Assembly: GCA_016711505.1 (NCBI GenBank)
Contig: JADJSV010000002.1
Location: forward strand, 248,001-312,000
Reading direction: 5' to 3'
Source: Bacteroidota bacterium
GTDB taxonomy: Bacteria > Bacteroidota > Bacteroidia > AKYH767-A > 2013-40CM-41-45
Length of the DNA: 64,000 bases
The notes beneath the pieces are model-generated. The model did not search any database, had not been told where the DNA came from, and was given only the letters and a program-made list of their open reading frames with translations. Of the stretch, positions 43,889 to 53,314 are shown piece after piece. Every line of letters begins with the position of its first letter. Within the stretch, counting starts at the first letter, position 1. The position numbers and the translations under genes were made by a program.

Positions 43889-44367
43889 TAATAAAACCTG
43901 TATTCATCCGAAGTCATCAACGCAAAATAAATTGTCATAGGGGTAACAGAGTTATTTGTACGCACGAGTTCCTGCCATTTGAATTTTTCGAATTCATTTG
44001 GCTCACGGTTGAAGAATTTTTTATAGGTGTTAGTAATGAATAATATTGTGTCGCCGTTTACAGTTGGAGTTGATGGTAATTGGATCGTTGTGTCATTGAG
44101 GAAATTTGCAATGATTCTTTTTTCAATTACCTTGAGATCTCCGAATGAAGAATACGCAACGCTAAGGTTTACAAGTTTTGTCTGTGGGATGACTGTTCCA
44201 TAAAGATCAGAATATGCAATAGAGATAAATTCTGTTGTTGATTTCTGATTTGTTTTTTGTCCACCGCCTTGCGTTACATCAATTGGATCAATTCCATATT
44301 GATATTTCTTTTCCTCTGTACAGGAAAAGATAACGATTGTGAGCAGAAGGAATAATATTTTTTTCAT
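43888..44367 (-). CDS. Lipoprotein with one DUF4214-like motif
   Basis: 159 residues. Lipobox LLTIVIFSCTEEK. Near the C-terminus NTYKKFFNREPNEFEKFKWQELVRTNNSVTPMTIYFALMTSDEYRFY matches the pattern L-Y-x-x-x-L-G-R-x-P-x-x...S-x-E-F/Y of DUF4214. It starts within the stop of the preceding lipoprotein (ATGA), so the two are translated together. Exported; partner of the longer lipoprotein upstream. Confidence 0.8.
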   Translation of the reverse strand: MKKILFLLLTIVIFSCTEEKKYQYGIDPIDVTQGGGQKTNQKSTTEFISIAYSDLYGTVIPQTKLVNLSVAYSSFGDLKVIEKRIIANFLNDTTIQLPSTPTVNGDTILFITNTYKKFFNREPNEFEKFKWQELVRTNNSVTPMTIYFALMTSDEYRFY

Positions 44368-45230
44368 TGAATACCTATAAACTCATTTGATGTCAGAATG
44401 ACTTTTTGAACTGCAGTATAATCGTTGGTAGAGAGGAACAACTGAGTGCCTGTTGCCATTTCATATCCGGTCGGATTGCGGAACAAATACTTTTGGTATA
44501 ATAAAACCACTTGCGCTTCATAGTAATTAGAAGCGTTGGTAAGGATTTCCAGATAATCTTCCTTTGATTCCCCTGCTTGCAGAAACAGAAAAGAGTTGTT
44601 GTTCTCAACCATATTAATGCCATTGATCTGTTCCGAAGCGGTTGGATTTCGATTGATCAGGTGCTGAAAACTTGAGATAACAAAATTCGCAGAACCCATA
44701 TTGATCTGATCGTAAATGTAGTTGTTGCACATTCTTCTATGAAGTTCTCTGATGTCAATTGTTGCATTTGTAAATTCAGCGAATGCATTTTGCATTTGAA
44801 CGAGTCTGTCGACTTCATATTGAATATAGGGCCATTGAAATATTGCCGTTGTGTCGTTCAGGATATTGGAGAAAATAGCGATCCACATAGTAAATTCTGA
44901 CGTGTCTGCATTATTTAAAATGTTGAATTTATTTTGTTCGTATAGATTAGGAAGGTAAGCACCTGATGAAAAGATAGAATTTACAAAAGTATTTCGTGAT
45001 GATTCGTTTACATGATTGCTTATAAGACTTGATTCAGCTAACAAGGCTTCTACGCTATCCGGTTCACGACCCAAAGTTAAAATGTAACTTCTTGTGATAT
45101 ATCTCTGGACAGTTGTTGAATCAATCGTATAATCATTCGGTGGCACGTTGTCGGGAATTGTTTCCAGAACTTCTTTTTTACAAGACTGGAACAAAGCGAC
45201 TAATACTAATAAAAAAATAATTTTCCGCAT
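44364..45230 (-). CDS. Lipoprotein with about three DUF4214-like repeats
   Basis: 288 residues from the Met at 45230. Lipobox LVALFQSCKKE. Three repeat-like segments: YILTLGREPDSVEALLAESSL, HLINRNPTASEQINGINM, and YLFRNPTGYEMATGTQLF...VQKVILTSNEF. Each has the R-x-P and distant S-N-E-F features of DUF4214, a repeat of unknown function in surface proteins. It is the first gene of a five-gene operon. The promoter is not obvious; a palindrome lies upstream at 45278-45321. Confidence 0.8.
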   Translation of the reverse strand: MRKIIFLLVLVALFQSCKKEVLETIPDNVPPNDYTIDSTTVQRYITRSYILTLGREPDSVEALLAESSLISNHVNESSRNTFVNSIFSSGAYLPNLYEQNKFNILNNADTSEFTMWIAIFSNILNDTTAIFQWPYIQYEVDRLVQMQNAFAEFTNATIDIRELHRRMCNNYIYDQINMGSANFVISSFQHLINRNPTASEQINGINMVENNNSFLFLQAGESKEDYLEILTNASNYYEAQVVLLYQKYLFRNPTGYEMATGTQLFLSTNDYTAVQKVILTSNEFIGIQ

Positions 45231-45277
45231 CGGTGGGAGAATAAACAAACAGGTTTGCCTAACTTTGAATTAGGCAT

Positions 45278-45321
45278 TTGGATGTTGGGGTGTAGTCTGC
45301 AGACTACACCCCAACATCCAA
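45278..45321. terminator. Perfect 44-base palindrome
   Basis: GATGTTGGGGTGTAGTCTGC begins the second half of the left arm; 22-base arms meet with no loop at 45299/45300 (CTG|CAG). It lies between LysE (ending at 45353) and the lipoprotein operon. It could end transcription of LysE or serve as an operator. Confidence 0.75.
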
Positions 45322-45352
45322 CACAAATATAACAGAAATATTTTTGGTTAAA

Positions 45353-45967
45353 TTAAACATTAATAACTTTCAGGATCATATTCACTCCGAATCCAACAAG
45401 TACTGTTCCTATAACTCTATTGATCCATAGCATTACATTCGGTTTTAACAGATTTTTAATGCGGTGGGCGACATAGCTTTTCAAGAGGTCAGTTAAAAAG
45501 ACAGTTGAAAGCAGACTTCCGAAGAACATAAGGTGGTGGGAAGGGGTGTAATCTTCTTTTACTGACATAACACTCACAATTCCCAGCCAGAATAATAACA
45601 CTGCCGGATTGATTATGTTCAGCAAAAAGCCTTTTAGCATAAATTTCGCATGTACCGTTTTTTTATTGTCGTCAATTTCTTTAACGACAACCTTTCTGAA
45701 AAAATTGAACAATCCAAAGCCAATCATTAGAATTCCGCCAATCCAACCCATTGTAATTCTATATTGATCTAAAAGATTCAATTGTGATGCAAAAAAAACA
45801 CAGACTCCAATCAGGGTAGCATCACTGATGAGGACACCAACTGCAAGGTGAACTCCTGCTTTAAATCCTTCATGTAAACTTGTTTGTAAAAGCGTGAAAA
45901 AGACCGGACCAAGCATGACGGCAAGTAGTAGTCCGAAGCTGATGCCGGAAATGAGCGGGTCGAACAT
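45353..45967 (-). CDS. LysE family translocator
   Basis: 204 residues with six hydrophobic helices. GISFGLLLAVMLGPVFFTLLQTSLHEGFKAGVHLAVGVLISDATLIG is the LysE/RhtB start (G-P-x-x-F..G...A.G...D). The C-terminal half has INPAVLLFWLGIVSVM. It exports amino acids or analogues across the inner membrane; substrate not predictable. It starts 2 bases from the end of the GH3 gene, so the two are an operon. Confidence 0.9.
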   Translation of the reverse strand: MFDPLISGISFGLLLAVMLGPVFFTLLQTSLHEGFKAGVHLAVGVLISDATLIGVCVFFASQLNLLDQYRITMGWIGGILMIGFGLFNFFRKVVVKEIDDNKKTVHAKFMLKGFLLNIINPAVLLFWLGIVSVMSVKEDYTPSHHLMFFGSLLSTVFLTDLLKSYVAHRIKNLLKPNVMLWINRVIGTVLVGFGVNMILKVINV

Positions 45968-45968
45968 T

Positions 45969-47495
45969 TTATTTCTTTTTTGCTAAAAAAGATTTCCATT
46001 CTTCAGCTTGCATCGACTTCATAACTCTCGGAAATTTATTCTGTCCACCCATTTTTCCTTTAGTGGTCATATATTCATAAAAATATTCAACCGGAACTGT
46101 TTCGATAATTATATCTTTCAATGCAGAAATTCTCTCAACAGCATAATCATCATTTATTTCCTTTAATTTATTATCAAGGATCTGCTTTGCTTTACCAAGG
46201 TCAAGTTCTTTATTTACCCCGAGGAACCATTGATGTGCAAATGAATTTTCAAATGGAACTCCGGTCACCATGTATTCGGGAATTTCTATGTCAAGTTCAG
46301 CGGATAAATGTTCAATAGCCTTATTCATATTATCGACAGACAAGTGCTCGCCGACAAGACTAAGAAAATGTTTCGTTCTTCCACTGATTATAATATTGCC
46401 TTGTGAAACATCTACAAATCTGACCACATCTCCGATCATGTATCTCCACGCACCGGCACAACTGCTGAGCAACAAAGCGTAATCAACATTGTTTGCAGCA
46501 TGTTCAATAGTTACTGCTTTTGCCGAAAGTTTTAATTCACCTGAGCTATCAAAGTTTTCATCATTGAATGGAATGAATTCGTAAAAAATTCCATTGTCAG
46601 TGATAAGTTTCATATGCCGGACATTCGGTTCGTATTGAAATGCAAAAAATCCTTCTGAGGCCGGATACATCTCTATATAATGCACTTTCTCTGAAAAAAA
46701 TCTTTCGAATCCTTTTCTATAGGGTTCGAAAGAAACTCCACCATGAGCATACACGCGGAGATTCGGCCAGATATCATGAATTGTCTTGAGATTATAATGT
46801 GCTATCACTTTTTCCAGGAGCAATTGCACCCAGGAAGGAACGCCGGTAATGATTCCAATATCCCAGTTGTGTGCTTCTTTTGTGATCTCTTCCAGTTTTA
46901 CATTCCAGTCTTTCTCTTTAGAGATCTTCTTTCCGGGTTTATAGTATTTCTGAAACCAGATAGGAGTACGTCTTGCAGAAATTCCACTAACATCACCCTC
47001 ATAGTAACCGCCATGTTTTTTCAGATCAGTACTTCCGCCTAGCCATAAAATTCCTTTTTCGAATGTCGTAGCGGGAAGATCATATTTGCCAAGTGTGATG
47101 ATCTGTCGGATACTAGCCTTACGGAGTGACTTCACCATTTCTGCAGTTACCGGAATGTGCTTGCTGGCAGCTTCAGAAGTGCCTGAACTTAATGCAAAAT
47201 ATTTAATGTGACCCGGCCAACAAACATCTTTTTCCTCTGCCAGACAGCGGTGCCACCATTGTTCGAAAATGGTATTGTAATTATATACCGGAATATTGTT
47301 TTGAAATTCGCTTACAGGATCAGATGAATTAAGAATTCCTTCGAAGTTGAATTTTTTACCAAAGGAAGTGTCGGCGGCTTTACTAAGTAAGCTTTTCAAT
47401 TCCTTCTTTTGATAATATGCCGGACTACGGAATCGAAGTCGAATCTGACTGCTCAGTTTTAATCCTTGTTTAATAAGTACTCCGAGTAATGGCAT
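45969..47495 (-). CDS. GH3 family acyl-adenylate/amino acid ligase-like protein
   Basis: 508 residues from the Met at 47495. FGKKFNFEGI, YNTIFEQWWHRCLAEEKDVCWPGHIKYFALSSGTSEAASKHIPVT (phosphate-binding SSGTS), VYAHGGVSFEPYRKGFERFF, YPASEGFFAFQ and SGRTKHFLSLVGEHLS fit bacterial GH3 (auxin-responsive family) proteins. Plant GH3 conjugates amino acids to acyl groups; the bacterial substrate is unknown. The nearby LysE exporter could move a product. Confidence 0.9.
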   Translation of the reverse strand: MPLLGVLIKQGLKLSSQIRLRFRSPAYYQKKELKSLLSKAADTSFGKKFNFEGILNSSDPVSEFQNNIPVYNYNTIFEQWWHRCLAEEKDVCWPGHIKYFALSSGTSEAASKHIPVTAEMVKSLRKASIRQIITLGKYDLPATTFEKGILWLGGSTDLKKHGGYYEGDVSGISARRTPIWFQKYYKPGKKISKEKDWNVKLEEITKEAHNWDIGIITGVPSWVQLLLEKVIAHYNLKTIHDIWPNLRVYAHGGVSFEPYRKGFERFFSEKVHYIEMYPASEGFFAFQYEPNVRHMKLITDNGIFYEFIPFNDENFDSSGELKLSAKAVTIEHAANNVDYALLLSSCAGAWRYMIGDVVRFVDVSQGNIIISGRTKHFLSLVGEHLSVDNMNKAIEHLSAELDIEIPEYMVTGVPFENSFAHQWFLGVNKELDLGKAKQILDNKLKEINDDYAVERISALKDIIIETVPVEYFYEYMTTKGKMGGQNKFPRVMKSMQAEEWKSFLAKKK

Positions 47496-47624
47496 TTCAA
47501 TTCCTGAATAAGCCTGCAAAATAATCAGAAGTTTGAGTTATTGGCTATGAATCAGGCAGTAAGTATTCAGTTGAATTGTTGAAAACTGAAGCAGAAACAT
47601 TTCAAAGGATGAAAGCTTGTTAAT

Positions 47625-47660
47625 AATTTTTGCACGGCCCTTAAGGGCCGTGCAAAAATT
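47625..47660 (-). terminator. Perfect palindromic terminator of icd
   Basis: AATTTTTGCACGGCCCTT is mirrored exactly by AAGGGCCGTGCAAAAATT, 36 bases with no loop, 2 bases beyond the icd stop at 47663. The GC-rich core with A/T flanks fits an intrinsic terminator. Confidence 0.85.
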
Positions 47661-47662
47661 TA

Positions 47663-48904
47663 TCATGCAGGAACTGCCAGTTTATTTTTCAAAGTCACAT
47701 CAATAGCATCCAGAAACTCTTCTGTATACACATAATGTTTTCCATGATCAACCTTGTTTCCATGAATTGTTACTGCAAGATCTTTGGTCATGATACCCTT
47801 TTCAACTGTTTCAATACACGCTTCTTCAAGTGTTTTACAGAAACGGATCAATTCCTGATTGTTGTCAAGTTTACCACGGAATTCCAATCCGCGAGTCCAT
47901 GCGAAAATCGATGCGATCGGATTAGTTGAAGTCGGTTTACCTGCCTGATGATCTCTGTAGTGACGTGTTACAGTACCATGTGCTGCTTCTGCTTCCATTG
48001 TTTTTCCATCAGGAGTTACAAGCACAGAAGTCATTAGTCCTAATGAACCGAATCCTTGCGCTACCGTATCAGATTGTACATCGCCATCGTAATTTTTACA
48101 TGCCCACACAAAATTTCCATTCCATTTTAAAGCTGATGCAACCATGTCATCGATCAAACGATGTTCGTATGTAATTCCTGCAGCTTCAAATTTAGATTTG
48201 TATTCTGCATTATAAATTTCTTCGAAAATATCTTTAAACCTACCGTCGTATTTTTTCAGGATTGTATTTTTTGTTGAAAGATAAAGTGGCCACTTTTTCA
48301 TCAATGCCTGATTAAAGCAAGAGCTTGCAAAACCACGAATGGATTCATCAGTGTTATACATTGCTAATGCAACACCATCACCTTTGAAATTATAAACTTC
48401 AAAAACCTGCGCATCACCGCCACCTTCAGGTGTGAAAGTCATGGTCAATTTTCCTTTTCCTTTGATCACAGTATCAGTAGCACGGTATTGATCACCAAAT
48501 GCATGACGACCAATACAGATTGGCGCAGTCCAGTTTGGCACAAGACGCGGTACATTACTGATCACGATCGGCTCACGGAAAACAGTGCCATCTAAAATGT
48601 TTCTGATCGTTCCGTTTGGCGATTTCCACATTTGTTTCAGGCTGAATTCTTTTACACGTGCTTCGTCAGGTGTGATCGTTGCACATTTAATTCCGACACT
48701 ATATTTCTTAATTGCTTCAGCTGAATCAATTGTTACCTGATCATTCGTAGCATCACGATGCTCCATTCCAAGGTCAAAGTATTTGATGTCAAGGTCAAGA
48801 TATGGATGAATGAATTTATCTTTAATGAATTTCCAGATGATGCGAGTCATTTCATCGCCATCGAGTTCGACTACGGGGTTGGTAACTTTAATTTTTGAAG
48901 ACAT
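47663..48904 (-). CDS. icd: NADP-dependent isocitrate dehydrogenase
   Basis: 413 residues, the dimeric (eukaryote-like) class. VVELDGDEMTRIIWKFIKDKFI, YFDLGMEHRDATNDQVTIDSAEAI, KSPNGTIRNILDGTVFREPI, ENFNGDVQSD-type YDGDVQSDTVAQGFGSLGLMTSVLVTPDG and AAHGTVTRHYRDHQAGKPTSTNPIASIFAWTRGL are all present. It makes 2-oxoglutarate in the TCA cycle. A TAATTTTG box lies at 48998-49005 upstream. Confidence 0.97.
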   Translation of the reverse strand: MSSKIKVTNPVVELDGDEMTRIIWKFIKDKFIHPYLDLDIKYFDLGMEHRDATNDQVTIDSAEAIKKYSVGIKCATITPDEARVKEFSLKQMWKSPNGTIRNILDGTVFREPIVISNVPRLVPNWTAPICIGRHAFGDQYRATDTVIKGKGKLTMTFTPEGGGDAQVFEVYNFKGDGVALAMYNTDESIRGFASSCFNQALMKKWPLYLSTKNTILKKYDGRFKDIFEEIYNAEYKSKFEAAGITYEHRLIDDMVASALKWNGNFVWACKNYDGDVQSDTVAQGFGSLGLMTSVLVTPDGKTMEAEAAHGTVTRHYRDHQAGKPTSTNPIASIFAWTRGLEFRGKLDNNQELIRFCKTLEEACIETVEKGIMTKDLAVTIHGNKVDHGKHYVYTEEFLDAIDVTLKNKLAVPA

Positions 48905-48997
48905 TTTTCTTATTGGTTAATTTTATGGTTGATGAATAGCCTTAATTTGTCTTTCGTTTTTCGTTTGTGGTCTTTCGAAAGACGAATTACGATTTTG

Positions 48998-49005
48998 CAA
49001 AATTA
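48998..49005 (-). promoter_or_regulatory. -7 box TAATTTTG for icd
   Basis: An exact TAnnTTTG match on the minus strand, about 95 bases before the icd ATG. No good TTG at -33. Confidence 0.4.
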
Positions 49006-49071
49006 ACAAGAAATTCCAATTTCCATTAAGATATTAAAATCAGCCATCGTTCACAATTTCGTTAAATTTTA

Positions 49072-49079
49072 TACTTTTG
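49072..49079 (+). promoter_or_regulatory. -7 box TACTTTTG for ribF
   Basis: An exact TAnnTTTG match 13 bases before the GTG start at 49093, giving a leader of only a few bases. Confidence 0.5.
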
Positions 49080-49092
49080 CCATCACTTTACC

Positions 49093-50019
49093 GTGAACGT
49101 TTATAATTCAATTGATAATTTCCCTGGCACTGCCAATGCAGTGGTGACGATTGGCACTTTTGATGGTGTACATATTGGTCATCAGCAGATCATACGCAAT
49201 TTAAGGAAGCTGGCTGCCGAAACTCACGGTGAGACGGTTCTGTTGACATTTTTTCCGCATCCAAGAATGGTTCTCCAGCCGGATGACAATGATTTGAAGC
49301 TCATTACCACAATGGTGGAACGTGAAGAGTTATTGCGTTCATTTGGAATTGACCATCTGATAATTCAGCCTTTCAATAAGGAATTTTCCCGGATCAGTGC
49401 CACTGAATTTGTCAGGGATCAGCTCATGCAGAAAATTGGTATGAAGACATTGGTCATTGGCTACGATCATCATTTCGGAAGAAACAGAGAAGGTTCATAC
49501 AAGGACCTTGAGGAAATGTCTCCGGTTTATGGATTTCGTCTCGAAGAAATCAATGAACAAGTGATAAATCACGTTGCAGTAAGTTCAACGAAAGTGAGAA
49601 AAGCGCTTCTGGAAGGCGATATTGTATCGGCAAATCAACTTTTAGGTCATCGATTTTCATTCAGGGGAAAAGTTGTGGAAGGGGATAAGATCGGCCGTAC
49701 AATTGGATTTCCAACGGCAAATATTGAGATCCCGGAGCCATATAAACTAATTCCTGCAATTGGAATTTATGCTGTTAGGATTCAAGTCGGCAACGTAGTA
49801 AGAAACGGAATGCTATACATTGGGCATAGACCTGTGATCGATGGTAAAATTTTACGCATTGAAGTCAACATTTTTGATTTCGATGAAGATATTTACGGGC
49901 AGGAGATACAGGTCATTTTTGTATCCAGGATTCGCGGAGATATGTCTTTTAAAGATCTGCAGGGACTGAAAGAAAAGCTAAATGAAGACAAAACTGTTGC
50001 AACAAAAATCCTTTCCTAA
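49093..50019 (+). CDS. ribF: Bifunctional riboflavin kinase/FAD synthetase
   Basis: 308 residues, GTG start. FAD synthetase domain: VVTIGTFDGVHIGHQQIIRNLRKLA, LLTFFPHPRMVLQ, VIGYDHHFGRNREG, VSSTKVRKALLEGDI. Kinase domain: GKVVEGDKIGRTIGFPTANIEIPE, YIGHRPVIDG, EVNIFDFDEDIYGQEI. It makes FMN and FAD. It is divergent from icd and followed 23 bases later by the LRR gene. Confidence 0.96.
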   Translation: MNVYNSIDNFPGTANAVVTIGTFDGVHIGHQQIIRNLRKLAAETHGETVLLTFFPHPRMVLQPDDNDLKLITTMVEREELLRSFGIDHLIIQPFNKEFSRISATEFVRDQLMQKIGMKTLVIGYDHHFGRNREGSYKDLEEMSPVYGFRLEEINEQVINHVAVSSTKVRKALLEGDIVSANQLLGHRFSFRGKVVEGDKIGRTIGFPTANIEIPEPYKLIPAIGIYAVRIQVGNVVRNGMLYIGHRPVIDGKILRIEVNIFDFDEDIYGQEIQVIFVSRIRGDMSFKDLQGLKEKLNEDKTVATKILS

Positions 50020-50042
50020 CGTTTCCTTTAAAAAGCCCTGAC

Positions 50043-50636
50043 TTGAAACTTGGATCACTCATATTTTTATTATTTCTTTCTGTCTTTTGCAAAGGCCAGG
50101 AAACGGAATTGATCCTGAATGATTCGTCCTATATTTATCGGTCAGTTGAAGAAATCAAAGCTCATCCTGAAAGAGTATTCAGGTTAAATCTGAGTAAACA
50201 AAAGTTAGACACATTTCCACCGGAAATTTTTGAATGTACAAACCTTATCGAACTCGACTTAAGTAAAAATAAGATTGAGGAAATTCCACCGCAGATCGGT
50301 CGATTGATCAATCTGGAAAAACTGTCAATGGCCAATAACGGACTTGTGCATCTTCCAAAAGAAATTGGAAAACTCACACAGTTAAAATATCTGGGATTGA
50401 ACAGAAATATTTTAGAAGATCTTCCTGCAGAAATTGGAGATCTGGAAAGTCTTGAAGTTTTTGAAATGTGGGACAACGAACTCAAAGATCTTCCTGACGA
50501 AATGGGTAAATTAACAAATCTGAAGATCCTCGAAATCCGCGGTATCCTTTTCACAGAAGAACAACAAGCCCGGATCGATAACATGATTGTCAAGACAGCG
50601 AAGATTTTGATGTCGCCGGCGTGTAATTGTAAATAA
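50043..50636 (+). CDS. Exported leucine-rich repeat protein
   Basis: 197 residues, TTG start. A signal peptide (SLIFLLFLSVFCKGQ) is followed by about five LRRs of 23 residues with the L-x-x-L-x-L-x-x-N-x-L/I-x-x-L/I-P-x-x-I/E-G pattern (LIELDLSKNKIEEIPPQIGRL, LEKLSMANNGLVHLPKEIGKL, LKYLGLNRNILEDLPAEIGDL). The end PACNCK may be a capping or metal site. Probably periplasmic protein binding. Same strand as ribF. Confidence 0.87.
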   Translation: MKLGSLIFLLFLSVFCKGQETELILNDSSYIYRSVEEIKAHPERVFRLNLSKQKLDTFPPEIFECTNLIELDLSKNKIEEIPPQIGRLINLEKLSMANNGLVHLPKEIGKLTQLKYLGLNRNILEDLPAEIGDLESLEVFEMWDNELKDLPDEMGKLTNLKILEIRGILFTEEQQARIDNMIVKTAKILMSPACNCK

Positions 50637-50749
50637 CGAATAACGAATAGTGATAGGTGAAACTTATTGGTAGGTACTTACTTTTTTCTTTTTTCTTTTT
50701 TTTTCTTTTAAGTTTTCATTATCACTTTATCACTTAGCTATAATATTAA

Positions 50750-53158
50750 TTAAAAACGAACAACAACCCCCGCCATCCAATTCGCTCCTGCTTGAGGATA
50801 GTAGTAATTATAATCCGTGCGTTGGTTCGAACTGTAATCGCTAAAAGTATATCCATTCGAACTGTATTTCTCTCCGAAAATATTGTTGAGCATGAACTTG
50901 AATTCGATTCCTTTTAATCCTTTGATTGAAGGAGAAAAACTTCCGCTTAAATTGGAGAGAAAGTATGATTCAAGAATGCTATTTTCATTTGATGTATTGT
51001 CCAGGAATTGTTGACCAACATATTTTATATTGGTGCTCAGACGGAGAGTTTTGAACGGATTATATACAACTCAACAGCTGGATATTACTGATGGTGAAAA
51101 ACTGATTGTTGAATTGTTATATGAATTCATCCTTAGTCCATAGATGTGGTAATCATAAGTGAATTCATTATAGACTTTGATTTTATTTTCACTTAAAGTA
51201 AGGTTTGAATCCAACACCAGTTTTTTTGAAATTGAATAGCCGAGTTCAATTTCAACTCCTGCGCGATAGCTGTCTTTCACATTTTCACGGATGTATTCGC
51301 CCACATCATTTATATTGCCGGTTAGAATGAGTTGATTCTGATAGTCCATATAATACCCGTTAACAGTTGCAGTTAATTTTGTGCCCGTAAATTTGTAACC
51401 TGCTTCATAGTCGATCATACTTTCTGCATCAGGCCTTGTGGATGGAGTAGAGTTAAGATAGTCGTCGCGTACCGGTTCTTTATTTCCTATTCCGGCAAAT
51501 AAATAAATTTGATTTTTAGAATTAAGCTTGTATGATATTCCGGCTTTCGGATTAAAGAAATTGAGATCAGTATTATTCGAAGCGTCAGGTACTAATTTGC
51601 TGAAATTGTAATTTACAATTCGTTCCTGCAGATCTCCGGTAAAAGTTATTTTATCATTTAAAGTATAAGTTGCCTTGAGAAAAATATTCACATCGTTTTT
51701 AGTAGTGTTATCTTCATAGTAAGTAAACGGAAATGTTGATGCAGGAAATATACCTGCTGAAATTATTTCGTTGAAATGCCTGCCTTCGTAATTGTAAATT
51801 CCGCCACCAAGTTTCAACTCAAGTGCTTTCTGTTCGTAGTCAAATGACCATGTTGCACCATAATAATCAGTAGACAGCCATTTCCTTCGTACAATGTCTG
51901 TCTGATCGATCGTTGAGTCCCCGATCAATATACTGCCAAGTCCATAACTACTGAAATCGGCACCTGGTTTGAACTCTTCATAATAGCCGTCCCCTTTAGT
52001 ATAATGTAACCCCAGATTCGCTGTGAGTTTTTTACTAAGAGTCCGTGAATAGAAAAGCTGATAGTAATCCTGCTGATAATTGTCGGTTTGATTTTCATAA
52101 TAGCGAAGATTTCCAAAGGCATCTGTATATTCTCCTGCAGGATTATAAGTGCGGTCTTTAGCTACTTGTTCTTCTGATATTCCATACCACGCCTGATATG
52201 TTTTTTCTTTTCCTGAAATGATCACTGCCCGGATAAATTCTTTTTCATTATAGTAACCGCCACTTAGACTGAGAGATCTTAAATCAGATGTTGCTCTGTC
52301 GATATATCCGTCTGAATTTATCATCGACATTCTTCCGTCAATTGTAAAATGTTTGTTCAGTACACCTGTCCCGAATGAGATTGTATTTTTATTTGTATTA
52401 AAAGAACCATATGACGAACTAATTGCTCCATATGGATTCTGGGAAATTTTCGTTGTCTGTAAATTAATACTTGCTCCAAAAGCTCCTGCTCCATTAGTAG
52501 AACTTCCTAGTCCACGTTGAAACTGAATATTGTCAGTTGACGAAGCGATATCAGGCAAATCGACCCAATAAACCTGATGTGATTCTGCTTCATTAACAGG
52601 AATGCCATTGATTGTAACATTCACTCTCGTCGGATCATTACCGCGTACACGAATTCCTGTATATCCAACTCCGTTTCCTGCATCAGAAGTAACCACTACA
52701 GAAGGCAGATTACTGAGAAGAACAGGAAGATCCTGACCCAGATTTTTTTGTTCCAGTTCTTCTTTACTTATATTATTAAATGCAGCACCGGTTCTATGAT
52801 CTACACGTGTTGCATTAATTGTTATTTCGTCGGCTAAATACACTTTCAGTTCAAGTAAAACTTTGTTCGTAGCAGAAGTGGAAATTGAGACAGTCTGTTG
52901 ATCATAGGCAATATGAGTAATTATAACTTCATAAGTGCCTTCCGGCATTTTGCTGAATGAAAATTTTCCCTGTGCGTCAGATGTTGTTCCAACAAAAGAA
53001 TTTGTCAATCGTACCACCGCTCCTGAAACAGGTGACTGGTCTTTTGAATCTACGATTGTACCGCTCAAATTATTTTGCGCAAAAATGATAGTGGATGAAA
53101 AACACAGTGAAAGAGTTATCACTCTGATTTTGACAAGTAGTCCTGAAATAAAATGCAT
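50750..53158 (-). CDS. TonB-dependent receptor, likely thiamine uptake, with in-frame TGA
   Basis: About 802 residues if TGA at 51071-51073 is read through; the frame stops there at residue 695, but the same frame continues VVYNPFKTLRLSTNIKYVGQ... to LNNIFGEKYSSNGYTFSDYS and GANWMAGVVVRF at 50750. Signal peptide, carboxypeptidase-like domain (LSGTIVDSKDQSPVSGAVVRL), plug (LPSVVVTSDAGNGVGYTGIRVRGNDPTRVNVTINGIPVNEAE), 22-stranded barrel. A TPP riboswitch lies directly upstream, so the ligand is probably thiamine or its phosphate. The in-frame stop would remove the last barrel strands. Confidence 0.9.
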
Positions 53159-53219
53159 TGTATAGATCTGTTAGGCAACAAGCGTTCAGGATGGGTGCAT
53201 GAACGTAAACAAAGTGTTT

Positions 53220-53298
53220 TACCTTTTCCCTTCGCAGGCATTATCCTGTGCAGGTTTTGTGGGTATAATCTCAGCCCTTTTAAAAGAGCACCCCATAG
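53220..53298 (-). ncRNA. TPP (THI element) riboswitch
   Basis: On the minus strand the aptamer reads GGGGTGC (53288-53294), then GGGCTGAGATTATACCC, then ACCTGCACAGGATAATGCC, TGCGAAGGGA. The CTGAGA and the ...GGATAATGCC.. GCGAAGGGA boxes are the conserved TPP-binding core. It precedes the TonB receptor by about 60 bases. Binding of thiamine pyrophosphate is expected to reduce receptor expression. Confidence 0.93.
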
Positions 53299-53306
53299 AT
53301 TCGGGA

Positions 53307-53314
53307 CAAATGTA
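53307..53314 (-). promoter_or_regulatory. -7 box TACATTTG for the riboswitch-controlled receptor
   Basis: TACATTTG on the minus strand, matching TAnnTTTG, just upstream of the aptamer, so that transcription would start within a few bases of its first stem. Confidence 0.6.

Noticed and set aside
51071..51073. TGA recoded as an amino acid
   Set aside because: TGA serves as a normal stop in several genes (for example at 26185 and 26916), and no selenocysteine element was seen. A point change is simpler.
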